A stretch of DNA of 64,000 nucleotides from positions 13,888,001 to 13,952,000 of the forward strand of contig JBHGNT010000010.1 in NCBI GenBank assembly GCA_043228905.1, read 5' to 3'. A program made the position numbers and the translations under genes. How positions within the stretch are numbered: the stretch's first letter is position 1; each line of letters begins with the position of its first letter. Origin of the DNA: Azolla caroliniana (taxonomy: Eukaryota; Polypodiophyta). This document shows, piece after piece, positions 1-10,389 of the stretch. The notes beneath the pieces were generated by a model. The model did no database searches and was not told the origin of the DNA. It saw only the letters and a program-made list of their open reading frames with translations.

Positions 1-126
1 TTGCTTAAGTAGCTGATAAAGGTCTAAGCAATCGTTAGTCTAAGTTACCTCGTCGTAACACCCTTTGGTGAAATGTCTTCCGTAGACACCTTGTGTTAGG
101 CTATTGTCCGGCCCTTAGGAGTAACA
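1..126 (+). repeat. G1 5' LTR, right end only
   Basis: The first 126 bases match the last part of the G1 3' LTR (53119-53244) with few differences. They end in the same TAACA, the inverted complement of the LTR start TGTTA. The remainder lies left of the window. Confidence 0.9.
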
Positions 127-133
127 CAGTTTT

Positions 134-151
134 TGGTGACCACGATTCCTG
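134..151 (+). promoter_or_regulatory. G1 primer binding site (candidate)
   Basis: Eight bases after the LTR end the sequence reads TGGTGACCACGATTCC. It begins with the TGG expected opposite a tRNA 3' CCA, and G2 has the same block at 7013. TGGTGAC-C resembles primer sites for tRNA-Arg, but the match is incomplete and the tRNA identity is unproven. Confidence 0.55.
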
Positions 152-182
152 CATAAAGTGCAGCGAACAATGGCGGGAATGG

Positions 183-2088
183 ATGACTAGAACAACGAAC
201 GGACCGGTTATGTATCGAGCAAGGAGAATTGCTGAGCGGCTGCGGAAGCGAGAGGCCTTCCATCAGGTGGCGGAAGAGATTCGTGCGGATCAATCATTTT
301 CCAAAGTGATCTGGCGAGTGGGCGAGGAGTCACTCCGTTTGCAACAAGGTTTCCACCCCGACGAAGGAAGCAGCTAAAGTAGTCTTCGAGAAGCGGAATC
401 CCTTCTACAAGCATTAGCTGTAGGAGAAGGTGACTCAAAACCTTTTTCGGCCTTTGAATCGGACTCGGACGGCGAAATAGCGCTCATTCCAATTACCGAA
501 GCAGTCACGACACCTCAGATGAACCAACAGACGAGGAATCGGATACCTTACCATCATCGGAACCAGTATTGACAGAACTGGAAGCCACAGACCGGCCAAG
601 GTCTAAGCAACCCCCGACACCTGAAGCAGAGGAGGAAAGACCTCCCACAGAGGAAGAAAGACCTCCGACGGATGAGGAAGAAAGACCTCCGATACCACCA
701 GCCTGCGTTCCAACACCGGACGATGACATGTCGTTTCAATATCCCAAGTACCGGGATGATCCGGGCGTAGAGGCCCACGTCTATGCATTTCAGTAGACCT
801 GGGAAGCGAATCATGTGTCACAACGCTTAACCGCGGCCGAAGCAGAATGCTCAAAGATGGCGGAGTTCGGCATGACCTTGGAAGGGCCCGCCGCCAGATG
901 GCGCCTGATCAAGATCCCAACACCATCATGACATTTGAGGCATTGAAAACTAAATTCTTACACTTTTTTCACAAAGAGGTGGATCAACGGGAAATGGTCG
1001 GCCTATTTTATACCATCCGGCAGGAGCCTACGGAGAACATTCAACAATTTGTAATCCGATTCTAGAGAATGCACAGCCAGCTCATTTGGGCACCACCGGA
1101 GGAAGAGACTAAGGCGATATTCCTAGCAGCACTCTGGGAACCCCTACGAACGGTGTGCACAGGCATTGATTTCCGCATGAGTATCGTCGACCAGGTCATA
1201 GACCGAGTCAGGGAAATGGGAAAATCCAACTCGTGGCTGACGATGGGGCACTCCAACGAGCGGTACCAACCGATGAAGACCTCCGATTTTGACAAGCAAT
1301 TCAATGTACGACTTGCCTGAATGTCGGACACTCGGCGCTAGAGTGCACTATGCGTTCTCAATGCCTGCTTTGCCATTCCAGAAACCACACAATGTGGATC
1401 GGTGTGAGTATAACTTGTTGAATAGGCAAGCGCCACTGGTCCGGAAAATTGAACCACGGAGCAACCAGGAGGAGGAAGAAGAGCGCTGGCGGCGAGAGGA
1501 GCGTTATCGGCCGGCACAAGATGTCTGGTACAGTGATCGAAGAGACGCTTATATGATACCGCGATCGGTATGATAGATATGATAGATATCGAGACTATAA
1601 TGGGGAACGGAATGAGTGATACAACGGGGATCACTCCCCCGGTTACAACCCACGAAGGGAGGACTATGACAAGTATGACCACCGGTCTCGATAGGGTTAC
1701 CGGAACAAAAAGCATTTCAACAAAAAACAACATTTCAATAAAAAAGGCGATCACCAACAGGATCCGGAAAAGGGTACATCAAGCACCCAACCGGACCAAG
1801 GCTAAGCACTTAGAACAGGACCTCAACTGGGTCCCGGAGCGATAGCAGAATCCAGCAACACCCGGAAAGCTTACTGCTACTATTGCCGACAAAAGGGACA
1901 CTACAGTAATCAATGTCTGGTGAAAAGTTACGATAAGCGACCGACGGTAAACATGGTGGTAGCGGAAGTCGCGGGCGGACATACAACAAGTGACCACGAG
2001 GTCAAAAGGAAAAGCAACGGAGTGGGAAACCCAAGAAGCCATCCGGAAGTAGGCCACCGAATGGGTAAAGAAGGCAAATGAGCAGAAT
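183..2088 (+). pseudogene. G1 gag, degenerate
   Basis: The region encodes a broken Gag in several frames. An N-terminal charged stretch (from about 183) is followed by a proline/glutamate-rich segment, a Retrotrans_gag-type domain near 847-1320 (F-x-F-F-H-K-E-V-D-Q-R-E) and a zinc knuckle at 1874-1915 (C-x2-C-x4-H-x4-C, CYYCRQKGHYSNQC). G2 encodes the same order of modules, confirming homology. Stops occur near 375, 794 and 1063, with frameshifts between segments. Gag would form the cytoplasmic virus-like particle and bind element RNA through the knuckle. No intact product is possible. Confidence 0.85.
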
Positions 2089-5000
2089 GTGGCAGAACTA
2101 GAACAACAAAAAGAGAATCCAGAGGAGCCCACCGGCAATAGCCAGGCGGAAAACCCAACATGGCAGGCATTGCAAGAATGCCAAATCATGCTGCCATTAG
2201 GTCGGCTATTGCAGTTAGTACCTCGATTTACGAAAGGACTGAAGACGGGAATGACTGTGGTCGACACGCCATCGGCTCTAGTGTTCTTTTCTAATCCGGA
2301 GGAAGGACCGACTGTAGTGGACACGAGCAGTCCGGCTATCACAGCCATCGTCAAGGGACGAGAGCTACCCAAAACGATTATAGACGGAGTATCCAACGTG
2401 AACGTGATTAGCCTTTGAACTTGTAATACCCTGGGAATCTAGGACTAGGAGTCGTGCCCGTTTTGGCTCTGGATGGCGGACACCAGTTCAATAAGACCTA
2501 CCGGATTGATACGAGATTTGGAAGTAACTATCGGAGGTCACGCATTTCGCATTTCGGGAGTAGTCCTCCAGCTCAATGCACAAGGGGCATACCCACTGTT
2601 GTTGGGCCGCCCATGGCTAAAACGAGCGCACATCAAACAAAACTGGCGGAAAAACATAATTACTTTCCGGCACTGCAAATCGAAAGTACGAGTACCTACA
2701 AAACCATGTTCAGGTACCGGCAACGAGCTGACACTGTTGTATGCGGAATGTGTCAACATGCTTGAAGGATTGGATGATGAAGAGGTCGAACAATACTTAC
2801 AGGAGAATCCGAAAATCGTACCTTTATTTGAAGTTGATGTCATCGTAGCAGTAGCACCATATATAATGCAACCGGAGGATGCCGATGAAGAACTGGATAA
2901 AGAAGCCATCAGAGAGTTACGGCAAGCATAGGAAGCTTTGGAGAAGGAATTGGCAGTATCTCAACGCGTAAAAGCCTCTCAGAAGACGCAAGACCGGTTC
3001 ACATCACCAAAGAAATGACTCCAGAAAGCAATACGACAATGATCACCTTATTAAAGGAGTTCCGGGACGTATTAGCGTGGTCTTACGAGAACCCTAACTA
3101 TGCAGCAAAAGTAAAGGACAAAATCGACAAATTGTTACGGGTAGGGTTCATCCGACCGGTCAAGAAGGTGACATGGCTGAGTCCGATAGTCGTCGTACCG
3201 AAAAAGAACGGAAAAATCAAGGTCTGTGTCGACTACCGGAAGTTGAATGTGGCAAGGTAGCCGATGCCTTCCCACTCCCTTTTACGGATGGAGTCCTAGA
3301 TGTAGTAGCCGGTCACGAAGTTTATTGTTTCTTGGACGAGTTCAGCGGTTACAATCAGATCCGTATGCACCCCGACGACTAGGAGAAAACCGCTTTTGTT
3401 ACCGAATGGGGAGTATTTGTCGACGTAGTCATGATGTTCGGACTTAAAACGGCGCCGGAAACCTTTCAGTAGATAATCATGGAGATTTTCGAAGAGTTTA
3501 TTCTAGCATTCATGCAGGTGTTCCTAGATGATTTCGCCGTGTACAACCGGGAAGGGGAACACCTCCAACACCTACGACTATGTCTTGAGAAATGTAGGGT
3601 TTACCGGTTAAGCCTTAACCCGGCGAAATGCATGTTCGGAGTGTCAAGCGGTGCATTACTAGGCCACATCGTTAGCACGGACGGTATTGTAGTAGACCCA
3701 GACAAGGTCAAAGCAATTTTGGAGGCACTGGCGCCCACCATGGCGAAAGCATTGAGTCGGTTCCTAGGACAAATCCGGTGGCATAGTCGGATGCTCCAGT
3801 ATCTGGCAGACTTGACCACACCATTGCATGCTGCGGTGCACCGGACACCGTTTCAATGGACGGACATAGAAGAGAAGGCTTACCGGGCATTAAAAGTACT
3901 ACTATCACAAGCACCGGTGGTGCAACCTCTGGATTGGTCTAAAGAATTCCACGTATTCGTAGACGCGTCTGACATAGCAATTGGGAGCGCATTAATGCAG
4001 CTTACCGAACCGAAGTGGTACCAATCCGTGTATTGTGCCAGCCGGAAGCTGTCCTAGGCGGAGCGTAATTACTCAACGATGGAAAGAGAAGCCTTGGGCA
4101 TGATCTACAATGTCACCAAGTTCCGACACTATCTATTCAAGAGGAAATTTTCCTTTCATGTAGACCATTCGGCGTTACTTTACTTGGTCTCAAAAGCATT
4201 AGTCACGGGTAAGCTGGCCCGGTGGATGTTATTATTACAGGAATTTGAGTTCGAGATATTTAACCAGCCAAGCATACAACATGCGGTTGCGGATTATTTG
4301 AGCCGGTTAGACTCCGGTGAAACGAGTGACGGAGTCCCAGACGAGTTTCTAGATGCAGAGTTGTTTAGGGTCACAACAGAAACGATAACAGATGGTACGG
4401 TCGCCGAGGAGGACAAGTGGCTCACTAACATGCACCAATTCCTGAGCACCGGATTACCTCCAGAGGAGATGAACAGAGACGAGCGGAAATGATTAGCAGT
4501 ACAAAGCCGACACTTCAGCCTACTGCAGGACACACTATACCATAAAGGCGTGGATGACATATGGCGGCGCACAGTGTGCAGCGACAAAAAAGACCAAATA
4601 CTGCACGAAGCATACTGCGGCGTTGCCGGAGGGCATTATGCTGGGGATGCTATGGCAAGGAAAATATGGCAGAGTGGCCTATGGTGGCGGACAACATTAA
4701 AAGACGTCGTCTGGTATGTTAAAGAATGCGATTTATGTCAGCGGATGGGCCAACCAATGGAACAGGCAAGAATGCCTCACCAGTCGGTGCTACCATTGGA
4801 ACCATTTCAAAAATGGGGGTTGGACTTCGTCGGCCCATTTAAACCACCAGCAATGAGAACCGGCAACCGATACGTGATTGTCGTTACGAACTACTGCACC
4901 AAGTGGGTGGAGGCCAAAGCACTATGTGACAACACCGTGGCATCCACGACAAAGTTTTTATATGAATATATCTGGTGCCGGTATGGATGTCTGATCGAGC

Positions 5001-5670
5001 TAATTAGCGACCAAGGTGGGCATTTCCTAGGACAAGTGGTGGAGAGCTTGATGACATTCTATGCGGTAGTGCACAAGCGAAGCACTCCGTATAATCCGCA
5101 AGCCAACGGATTAGCCGAATCCACAAATAAGACGCTACAAAACATCCTGTGGAAAATCGTCAATGAGAACCGGACGGATTGGGATACAAAGCTGCACAAT
5201 GCACTCTAGGCCTACCGGATAGCATATAAGAGAAGTATCCGGACAACGCCTTTCCGATTGGCATTTGGATTGGAAGCGGTAATGCCAATCGAATTACAGG
5301 TTCCCAGTTTGCGGTTACAGGTTCGGCAACGCCTAAACGAGAAGGAGTCGGAAACAATCCGGCTAGCAGCACTATGTGAACTAGAGGAACACCGGATAGC
5401 CAGCCTGATGCACATGTAACTGGAGCAACGGAGAAGGAAAGCGTTCGTCGATCGACACTGGAAAGGTAACGAAAATATGTTCGAGGTCGGCAAGCCGGTA
5501 CTTGTATTCTAGACCCGGATGGGTAAGATGCCAGGGAAGCTACGGTTTCGGTGGACCGGACAATATTGGATTACACGAGAGTTCAACGGTTCCTACCAGC
5601 TAGGGACACTCGCCGGAGAAGTCATGGGTAAATGGGTCAATGGGTTTCGACTCAAACCATACTATGGACC
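2089..5670 (+). pseudogene. G1 pol: protease, RT, RNase H, integrase (degenerate)
   Basis: Recognisable in order are: a protease-like segment near 2380-2640 (I-D-G-V-S-N-V-N-V; G2 has D-G-G-S-S); RT with SPIVVVPKKNG, CVDYRKLN and the catalytic FLDD near 3520; RNase H with HVFVDASDIAIGSAL near 3950; and integrase with a zinc-binding G-G-H-Y...C-D-L-C-Q-R segment, G-L-D-F-V-G-P, I-S-D-Q-G-G-H-F and A-E-S-T-N-K from about 4610 to 5209. Compared with G2, 30 residues holding the D-M-R-G-L-D-P motif are missing in frame at about 3090. Stops include 2929, 3380, 4055, 4490 (TGA) and 5207, most of them TAG. The last codons continue at 49275 beyond the copia-A insertion. Confidence 0.9.
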
Positions 5671-6091
5671 TGTGGAAGCGTATGTGCGGAAGCGTAAGAC
5701 AACAGCTTGACTACGTAGCAACAGAGAGAGACGTAGCAGCAGAGAGAGAGAGAGAGAGAGACATACACAGAATACAGAGAATACTCGGAGAGACAGAGAG
5801 AGCAGAACAAGAATCTTGATTCAAAAATTATATCAACACTTTGTGTATACAACGTGCTCAACAACACTATTTATACAAGTCCCGAGAGGACTGACAGAAG
5901 TACCGCGTACTTCAATGCTCACTCGAGCGTCTGGCACTGACTACGAGACTATTAACTCCCTAGTAGTCTAGCTGCTACTAGGCTTCTGTTTATTGATAGA
6001 TCTAGCTAACCGGCTCCCCAGCTCACCGGCTCACCGATCTGGCTCAGGCTTATTCAGCCGAACCGGATCTAGTTGAGATTGCCGCTCAACA
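5671..6091 (-). repeat. copia-A 3' LTR
   Basis: Read on the minus strand the LTR starts TGTTGAGCGGC and ends at 5671 in CA. It aligns with 24401-24718 plus 49194-49274. A (GA)n tract lies at 5725-5760. The flanking polypurine tract (complement at 6092-6110) reads GCTTGAGGGGGAG. The left flank GGACC is the target duplication. Confidence 0.92.
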
Positions 6092-6554
6092 CTCCCCCTC
6101 AAGCTCAACTTGAGGTTCGGTCATAGTGTCAACGTCTCTGGCAACCGGTTCCTCTACCCGGCTCCTTCTGGCGTCGCTCCACCTCGCTTGCGCTTCTCGT
6201 CTGGTCCGGTCCCATTTGCCGTGACCCTTCTGTTCCTGCGCACCCTGACCTCCTCGATCGGCTTGTCTGCTCAACAGGCCCAATTCAGCTTCTCAAGGAA
6301 GGAGAACCACTCTTTGTGGCTCGTCATGTGATTCGACACACCGGAATCAACATACCATACTTCCTCCGATTTGGAAGTGGTCTTCTTCATCGAATTTGCC
6401 TCGTGCTTCATCACCAAGGCCGACCCCTTACTGGTCTTCCCGGTTCCGAATCCTTTCAATCCTTGTGCGTAGTGCGAGCTTTTCCAGTTCTCCCGACCGG
6501 TTTTGCCAGATCTAGATCTGTCCGAATCGGCGCGCTTCTTCGAGCACTAGCTTT
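6092..6554 (-). pseudogene. copia-A protease segment fused by deletion to the Pol C-terminal tail
   Basis: On the minus strand, a protease segment (W-Y-V-D-S-G-V-S-N-H-M, active-site D-S-G, near 6360) runs to F-L-E-K-L-N. It is followed near 6283 by the Arg/Gly-rich tail that in copia-B lies at the extreme C-terminus (R-Q-A-D-R...E-P-Q-V-E-L-E-G-E-C). Integrase, RT and RNase H are therefore deleted. The tail frame runs through the polypurine tract and stops inside the LTR, as in copia-B and copia-C. The right boundary at 6554 is the G2 insertion. Confidence 0.8.
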
Positions 6555-7005
6555 TGTTACCCGGCCGGCAATGGAGCTAAGGACGCCAACACCAGGGTGT
6601 AAAAAGGGGAATTGTTATTTGGGAATTTGTTGTAATTACTAGTCTTAATATATTAATATATGAGAAGATGTGGACGGACGAACCAGAATCGGTATGCCGA
6701 TCCAGATCCGGACCGATCCCGAATAGGTGCCGGTTGGCACCGTTTTGTACTTCGCACCGGTGACCTATATAAAGGCCCGGTTACAATGTAGTCATCAACA
6801 GAGAGTAATATAAACCTTTTGTTTAATCATTGAGTATTGTTCACCGTTAATTGATATCTTACGCATGTTAATGATGTATTGCTAAGTAACCGATTAAGGT
6901 CCAATTAAGCGTTGTGTCGTAAGTTATCTCGCCGTAACACCCTTTGGTGAAGTGTCTTAAGTGGACACCCTGTGTTAGGCTGTTGTTCGGCCCTAAGGAT
7001 TAACA
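6555..7005 (+). repeat. G2 5' LTR
   Basis: The LTR begins TGTTACCCGG and ends TAACA. A TATA box (TATATAAA) is at 6766-6773. It aligns along its length with 23132-23586, with numerous substitutions, indicating an old insertion. A TGGTGACCAC primer site candidate follows at 7013. Confidence 0.92.
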
Positions 7006-7054
7006 CAGTTTTTGGTGACCACAATTCCTGCACAATCGTAGTGAACAACGGCGG

Positions 7055-7734
7055 GAATGGATGACAAGGCCAACGGACGACCCGATTATGGAGAGAGCAA
7101 GAAGACTTGCTGAACGGCGAAGGCTTTCCAGCGAGTGGCAGAAGAAATCCAATCGGATCGATCATTTTCCAAAGTTATCCGGAAAGTGGCGGAGGAGTCG
7201 CTCCGTCTGCAACAAAACGCCTACCCGGACGAAGGAAGCAGCTTAAGTAGTCCCCGGGAAGCGGAATCTCTTCTCCAGGCCTTGGCCGGAGGAGATGGCG
7301 AATCCGAAGCATTTTCGGTGCTGGAATCGGATTCGGAAGTGGGTTACAGCACGCACACGAACTATCGCAGCAGTAACGACACCCCAGGAGGACCGGAGGA
7401 CGAGGAGTCGGATACATTACCGACACCGGAACCAGAATTGTCAGACCGGGAACCTCCGGCACTAGACGTGGAGCAACCTCCGACAGAGGACCAACAACGA
7501 CCTCTGACGCCGACAGAAGAGCAGGCAAGACCACTGACACCGCCAACCCGCACACCAACACCGGACGACGACATGTCGTTCCAGTATCCCAAGTATAGGG
7601 ATGACCCGGACGCGGAGGCTCATGTTCACGCTTTTCAACAAACATGGGAGGCGAACCATGTGTCACAACGGTTAACCGCAGCCGAAGAGGAACGATCTAA
7701 GATAGCCGAATTCGGCGTGACATTGGAAGGACCG
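7055..7734 (+). pseudogene. G2 gag, N-terminal part, cut by CH1
   Basis: An N-terminal segment (A-E-E-I-Q-S-D-R-S-F-S-K-V-I) is followed by a long proline/glutamate-rich stretch and the Gag core start D-D-D-M-S-F-Q-Y-P-K-Y. The frame is broken near 7125 between the first ATG and the open segment beginning at 7135. At 7734 CH1 enters within the codons for E-G-P; the reading resumes at 14849 with A-A-R-W. G1 carries the same modules at 183-900. Confidence 0.85.
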
Positions 7735-8205
7735 TGTTATGTACACATAACGTTGGTGAGGGTAGGTCACTAATATTTACATTAGTGAAGGGTATGTTCA
7801 CTATTATTAAAAAGGGGACTAATGATTGGATAGAATGAATGATATGTGCATGCACTATCATGATTTAGACAACCAATGAATAGAGAGCCTTTTAGAAAGG
7901 CACATCTATTCAAGGGGCCTAGGAAAAGGTATAAATATGAGGCTTAGCTACCCTCATAGGGATCACGTCGGAAGGCTACTGTCGTAGACACCGGTGGTGC
8001 GGGCTAGGCTTTCGTCTCGACGATCGTGTTTATCTCTTCCAAGGTATTAGTCATCCTAATATCCGGCGGTATGGGACGTCGGTGGTAGGTTGGCTATGTC
8101 TAGGTCATAGCTCGGGGGTGGTCGGGTGGAACGGGTTCTTCTATCCAATCTATTTTCTTCCTTTTTACTTGATTTGGTCTATTGATTAGTAATAGACTCT
8201 TAACA
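7735..8205 (+). repeat. CH1 5' LTR
   Basis: It starts TGTTATG and ends TTAACA, with a TATA box (TATAAATA) at 7930-7937. The first bases form a near-perfect inverted repeat (GTTATGT, two bases, ACATAAC). It differs from the 3' LTR at three sites by my reading. Confidence 0.95.
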
Positions 8206-8206
8206 G

Positions 8207-8218
8207 TGGTATCAGAGC
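8207..8218 (+). promoter_or_regulatory. CH1 primer binding site (tRNA-Met)
   Basis: TGGTATCAGAGC lies one base after the LTR end. It is the standard plant retrotransposon site complementary to the 3' end of initiator tRNA-Met. Confidence 0.93.
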
Positions 8219-9960
8219 TTTTACTAACAATTTTTTTGTTGTTTTGATGTTTTTTTGCGTGTGAGCGAGGGGGATCTAACAAGGCTCGTCATGCTCTTCT
8301 CAGGATCAAAACAACACTCTAAACCCGGTATTCTTCTTTTTTGATCTCTTCTCTTTTTCTATTATGCGTTCTTTATGGTCGAATCAAATTGGTATTACGT
8401 TTTATTCTCTTTCTTTCTACCTCCTACTACGCTACGATTTTACTTATTATTATGCATCGGGCCGAGCGTGTTTGCACTAATCGCACACGCTCAACTCATG
8501 GCCTTTTGCATATTGCGATATATATCCCACTCTCTCCTCTCTTGAACTCTTACGATAATAATTATTCTTGTGCATTGGGTCGAGCGTGTTTGCTCTAATC
8601 GCACACGCTTATCTCATGGCCGTTTTGCATATGATGTTGAGTATACCACTCTTCCCCTCTATTGAGCCATCACTTGGCCGATTCTAAGGGATGATGTGGC
8701 CTTGACGAGGTGTATGTTGCCTACCTATGCCACTCTACTCTCTATTAAGCCATCAATTGGCCGATTCTATGGGATGTTGTGGCCTTGACAAGGTATATGT
8801 AGCTTACATATGCCACTTTCCTTTTTAATTAGCCATCAATTGGCCGATTCTAAGGGATGATGTGGCCTTGACGAGGTATATGTCACTTACCTATGCCACT
8901 TTCCTCTTTAATTAGCCATTACTTGGCCGATTCTAGGGATATGTGGTGGTCTTGAGGAGGTGCATGTCAACTACCCTAGGGTTTCGTATCTTAGGGCATG
9001 TTTGATTCCATACACCAAATTGTTGATTATTCTAATTAAATTTTAATTTCATAAGTATTGTTTCACTTATATGATTTTCTAGTAATTATTATTTACCCGC
9101 CCACAATTAACTCTCCTTTTTCCACTTCCTTTCCATGTATAAAGTATTTACATCGTTTATTTTTAATGTAACCTTTACGTGTAGACTATTTTTTCGTATG
9201 GAGTGGCTTGTTGAACGATTTTTTTTTCAACGGGTCATCTAGGTTTAACTCTTATCATCAAGCCTTAGAAAACGAGTAAAACCATATGAGTTCCCTTATT
9301 GATGTTTTACTCATGGATTTGAGTATTACATCTTTGCGCACAACACCGTCATCACTTGTATCAATTTGTGGCTTATGTCACAATTGTGCAAGTTATAACA
9401 ATCATATTGGGATGTATGTGTGCATACCTTGCACTTCCCATTTATTTGTGACATTGTTTTTTTCGTAGGTAACACATGGGTTCTTTTTTTTTACCCTTGT
9501 TTTCGTCACTACTTAACTCTTATGAGTAGTGCCTTATTTTATCATTTTATCATCACGTTTGCTTATTGCTCGCAAGACTAGAATATTACTTGTGAGTGCA
9601 CTTGTTTTTTCACGTAATACACTTTCTCGACCATATAATACATGATGGGTTGGCATTAATATAAGGCTATCTAGGAAATTTCATTGATGTAAGAACCATG
9701 GTTGAGCCTCGGGGAGCCGCCATGATTACTCAAGATAGAGATCCGAGAAATACATCTTAGCTATGTTTTCCCCCATGGTTTTTAAAACACCATAGTGTTA
9801 CCATAGTTATCGGATCTCGAATCACATCTCATATGTCTAGAGGGGTAAAGACATGAGATACTTTCTTGGATAAAGTTCTTTCAATCAAAATTTCAAGCAT
9901 TCATTTTGCTTGTGTATTTTCTGAACCTCCTTATTTTATTGCATACCCACAACGTGCATC
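8219..9960 (+). repeat. CH1 untranslated leader with tandem repeats
   Basis: The leader has no convincing gene. A roughly 118-bp duplicated block (starts near 8454 and 8572; shared G-C-G-T-G-T-T-T-G-C) is followed by four copies of an 83-bp repeat starting at about 8666, 8749, 8832 and 8915 (shared core TTGGCCGATTCTA). The rest is A/T-rich with short spurious ORFs. Such leaders may hold packaging signals, but none can be pinpointed here. Confidence 0.8.
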
Positions 9961-10389
9961 ATGGAACAAGTTTTGAACGCAGTTGGAACGATCTCTCCAA
10001 ATGAGACCTCTCAACCCCAATCCGCATCTCGCACACAAGCTGAGATCACTATTGAGCAATTGCTCACTACTACCTTGAATCAATTGGCCGAAATGAGACA
10101 GGCCAATATGGCATTGGAAAAGAAATTCCAAGAATTAACTATTGAGTCCAAGAAAGAAGGTGAACCTTCCTTCGTAATCACGCCTTTCAAGGGAGATAAG
10201 AAAGAAAGAACCGAGGAGGCCATTAGCACTTGGCTTGGTCGTTGGGAGTCTCACTTTGAGCTTCATCCCAAGCCCGATGCAGTAAAAATTGGTTATGTCG
10301 GTCGTGAGTTAGGTGGCCGAGCTGCTGCTTGGTGGCGTGGCCTAAGGACCACAAAAAAACTTACCCACAACTTGGGAAGGTTTCGTTGA
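9961..10389 (+). CDS. CH1 Gag N-terminal part (before a frameshift)
   Basis: The 142-residue frame starts at an ATG just after the leader (M-E-Q-V-L-N-A-V) and ends at a TGA shortly after W-W-R-G-L. It carries a helical N-terminus ([11 protein letters not shown]) and the first half of a Retrotrans_gag domain (W-L-G-R-W-E-S-H-F). The homologous continuation lies one base out of phase from 10361 ([12 protein letters not shown]). The shift falls in an A7 run at 10353-10359, so one extra A explains it. It could be a real mutation or a homopolymer sequencing error. Confidence 0.88.
   Translation: MEQVLNAVGTISPNETSQPQSASRTQAEITIEQLLTTTLNQLAEMRQANMALEKKFQELTIESKKEGEPSFVITPFKGDKKERTEEAISTWLGRWESHFELHPKPDAVKIGYVGRELGGRAAAWWRGLRTTKKLTHNLGRFR

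Noticed and set aside
8666-8995. CRISPR-like array in the repeated leader
   Set aside because: The 83-bp repeats are directly adjacent, imperfect, without unique spacers, and the context is eukaryotic.
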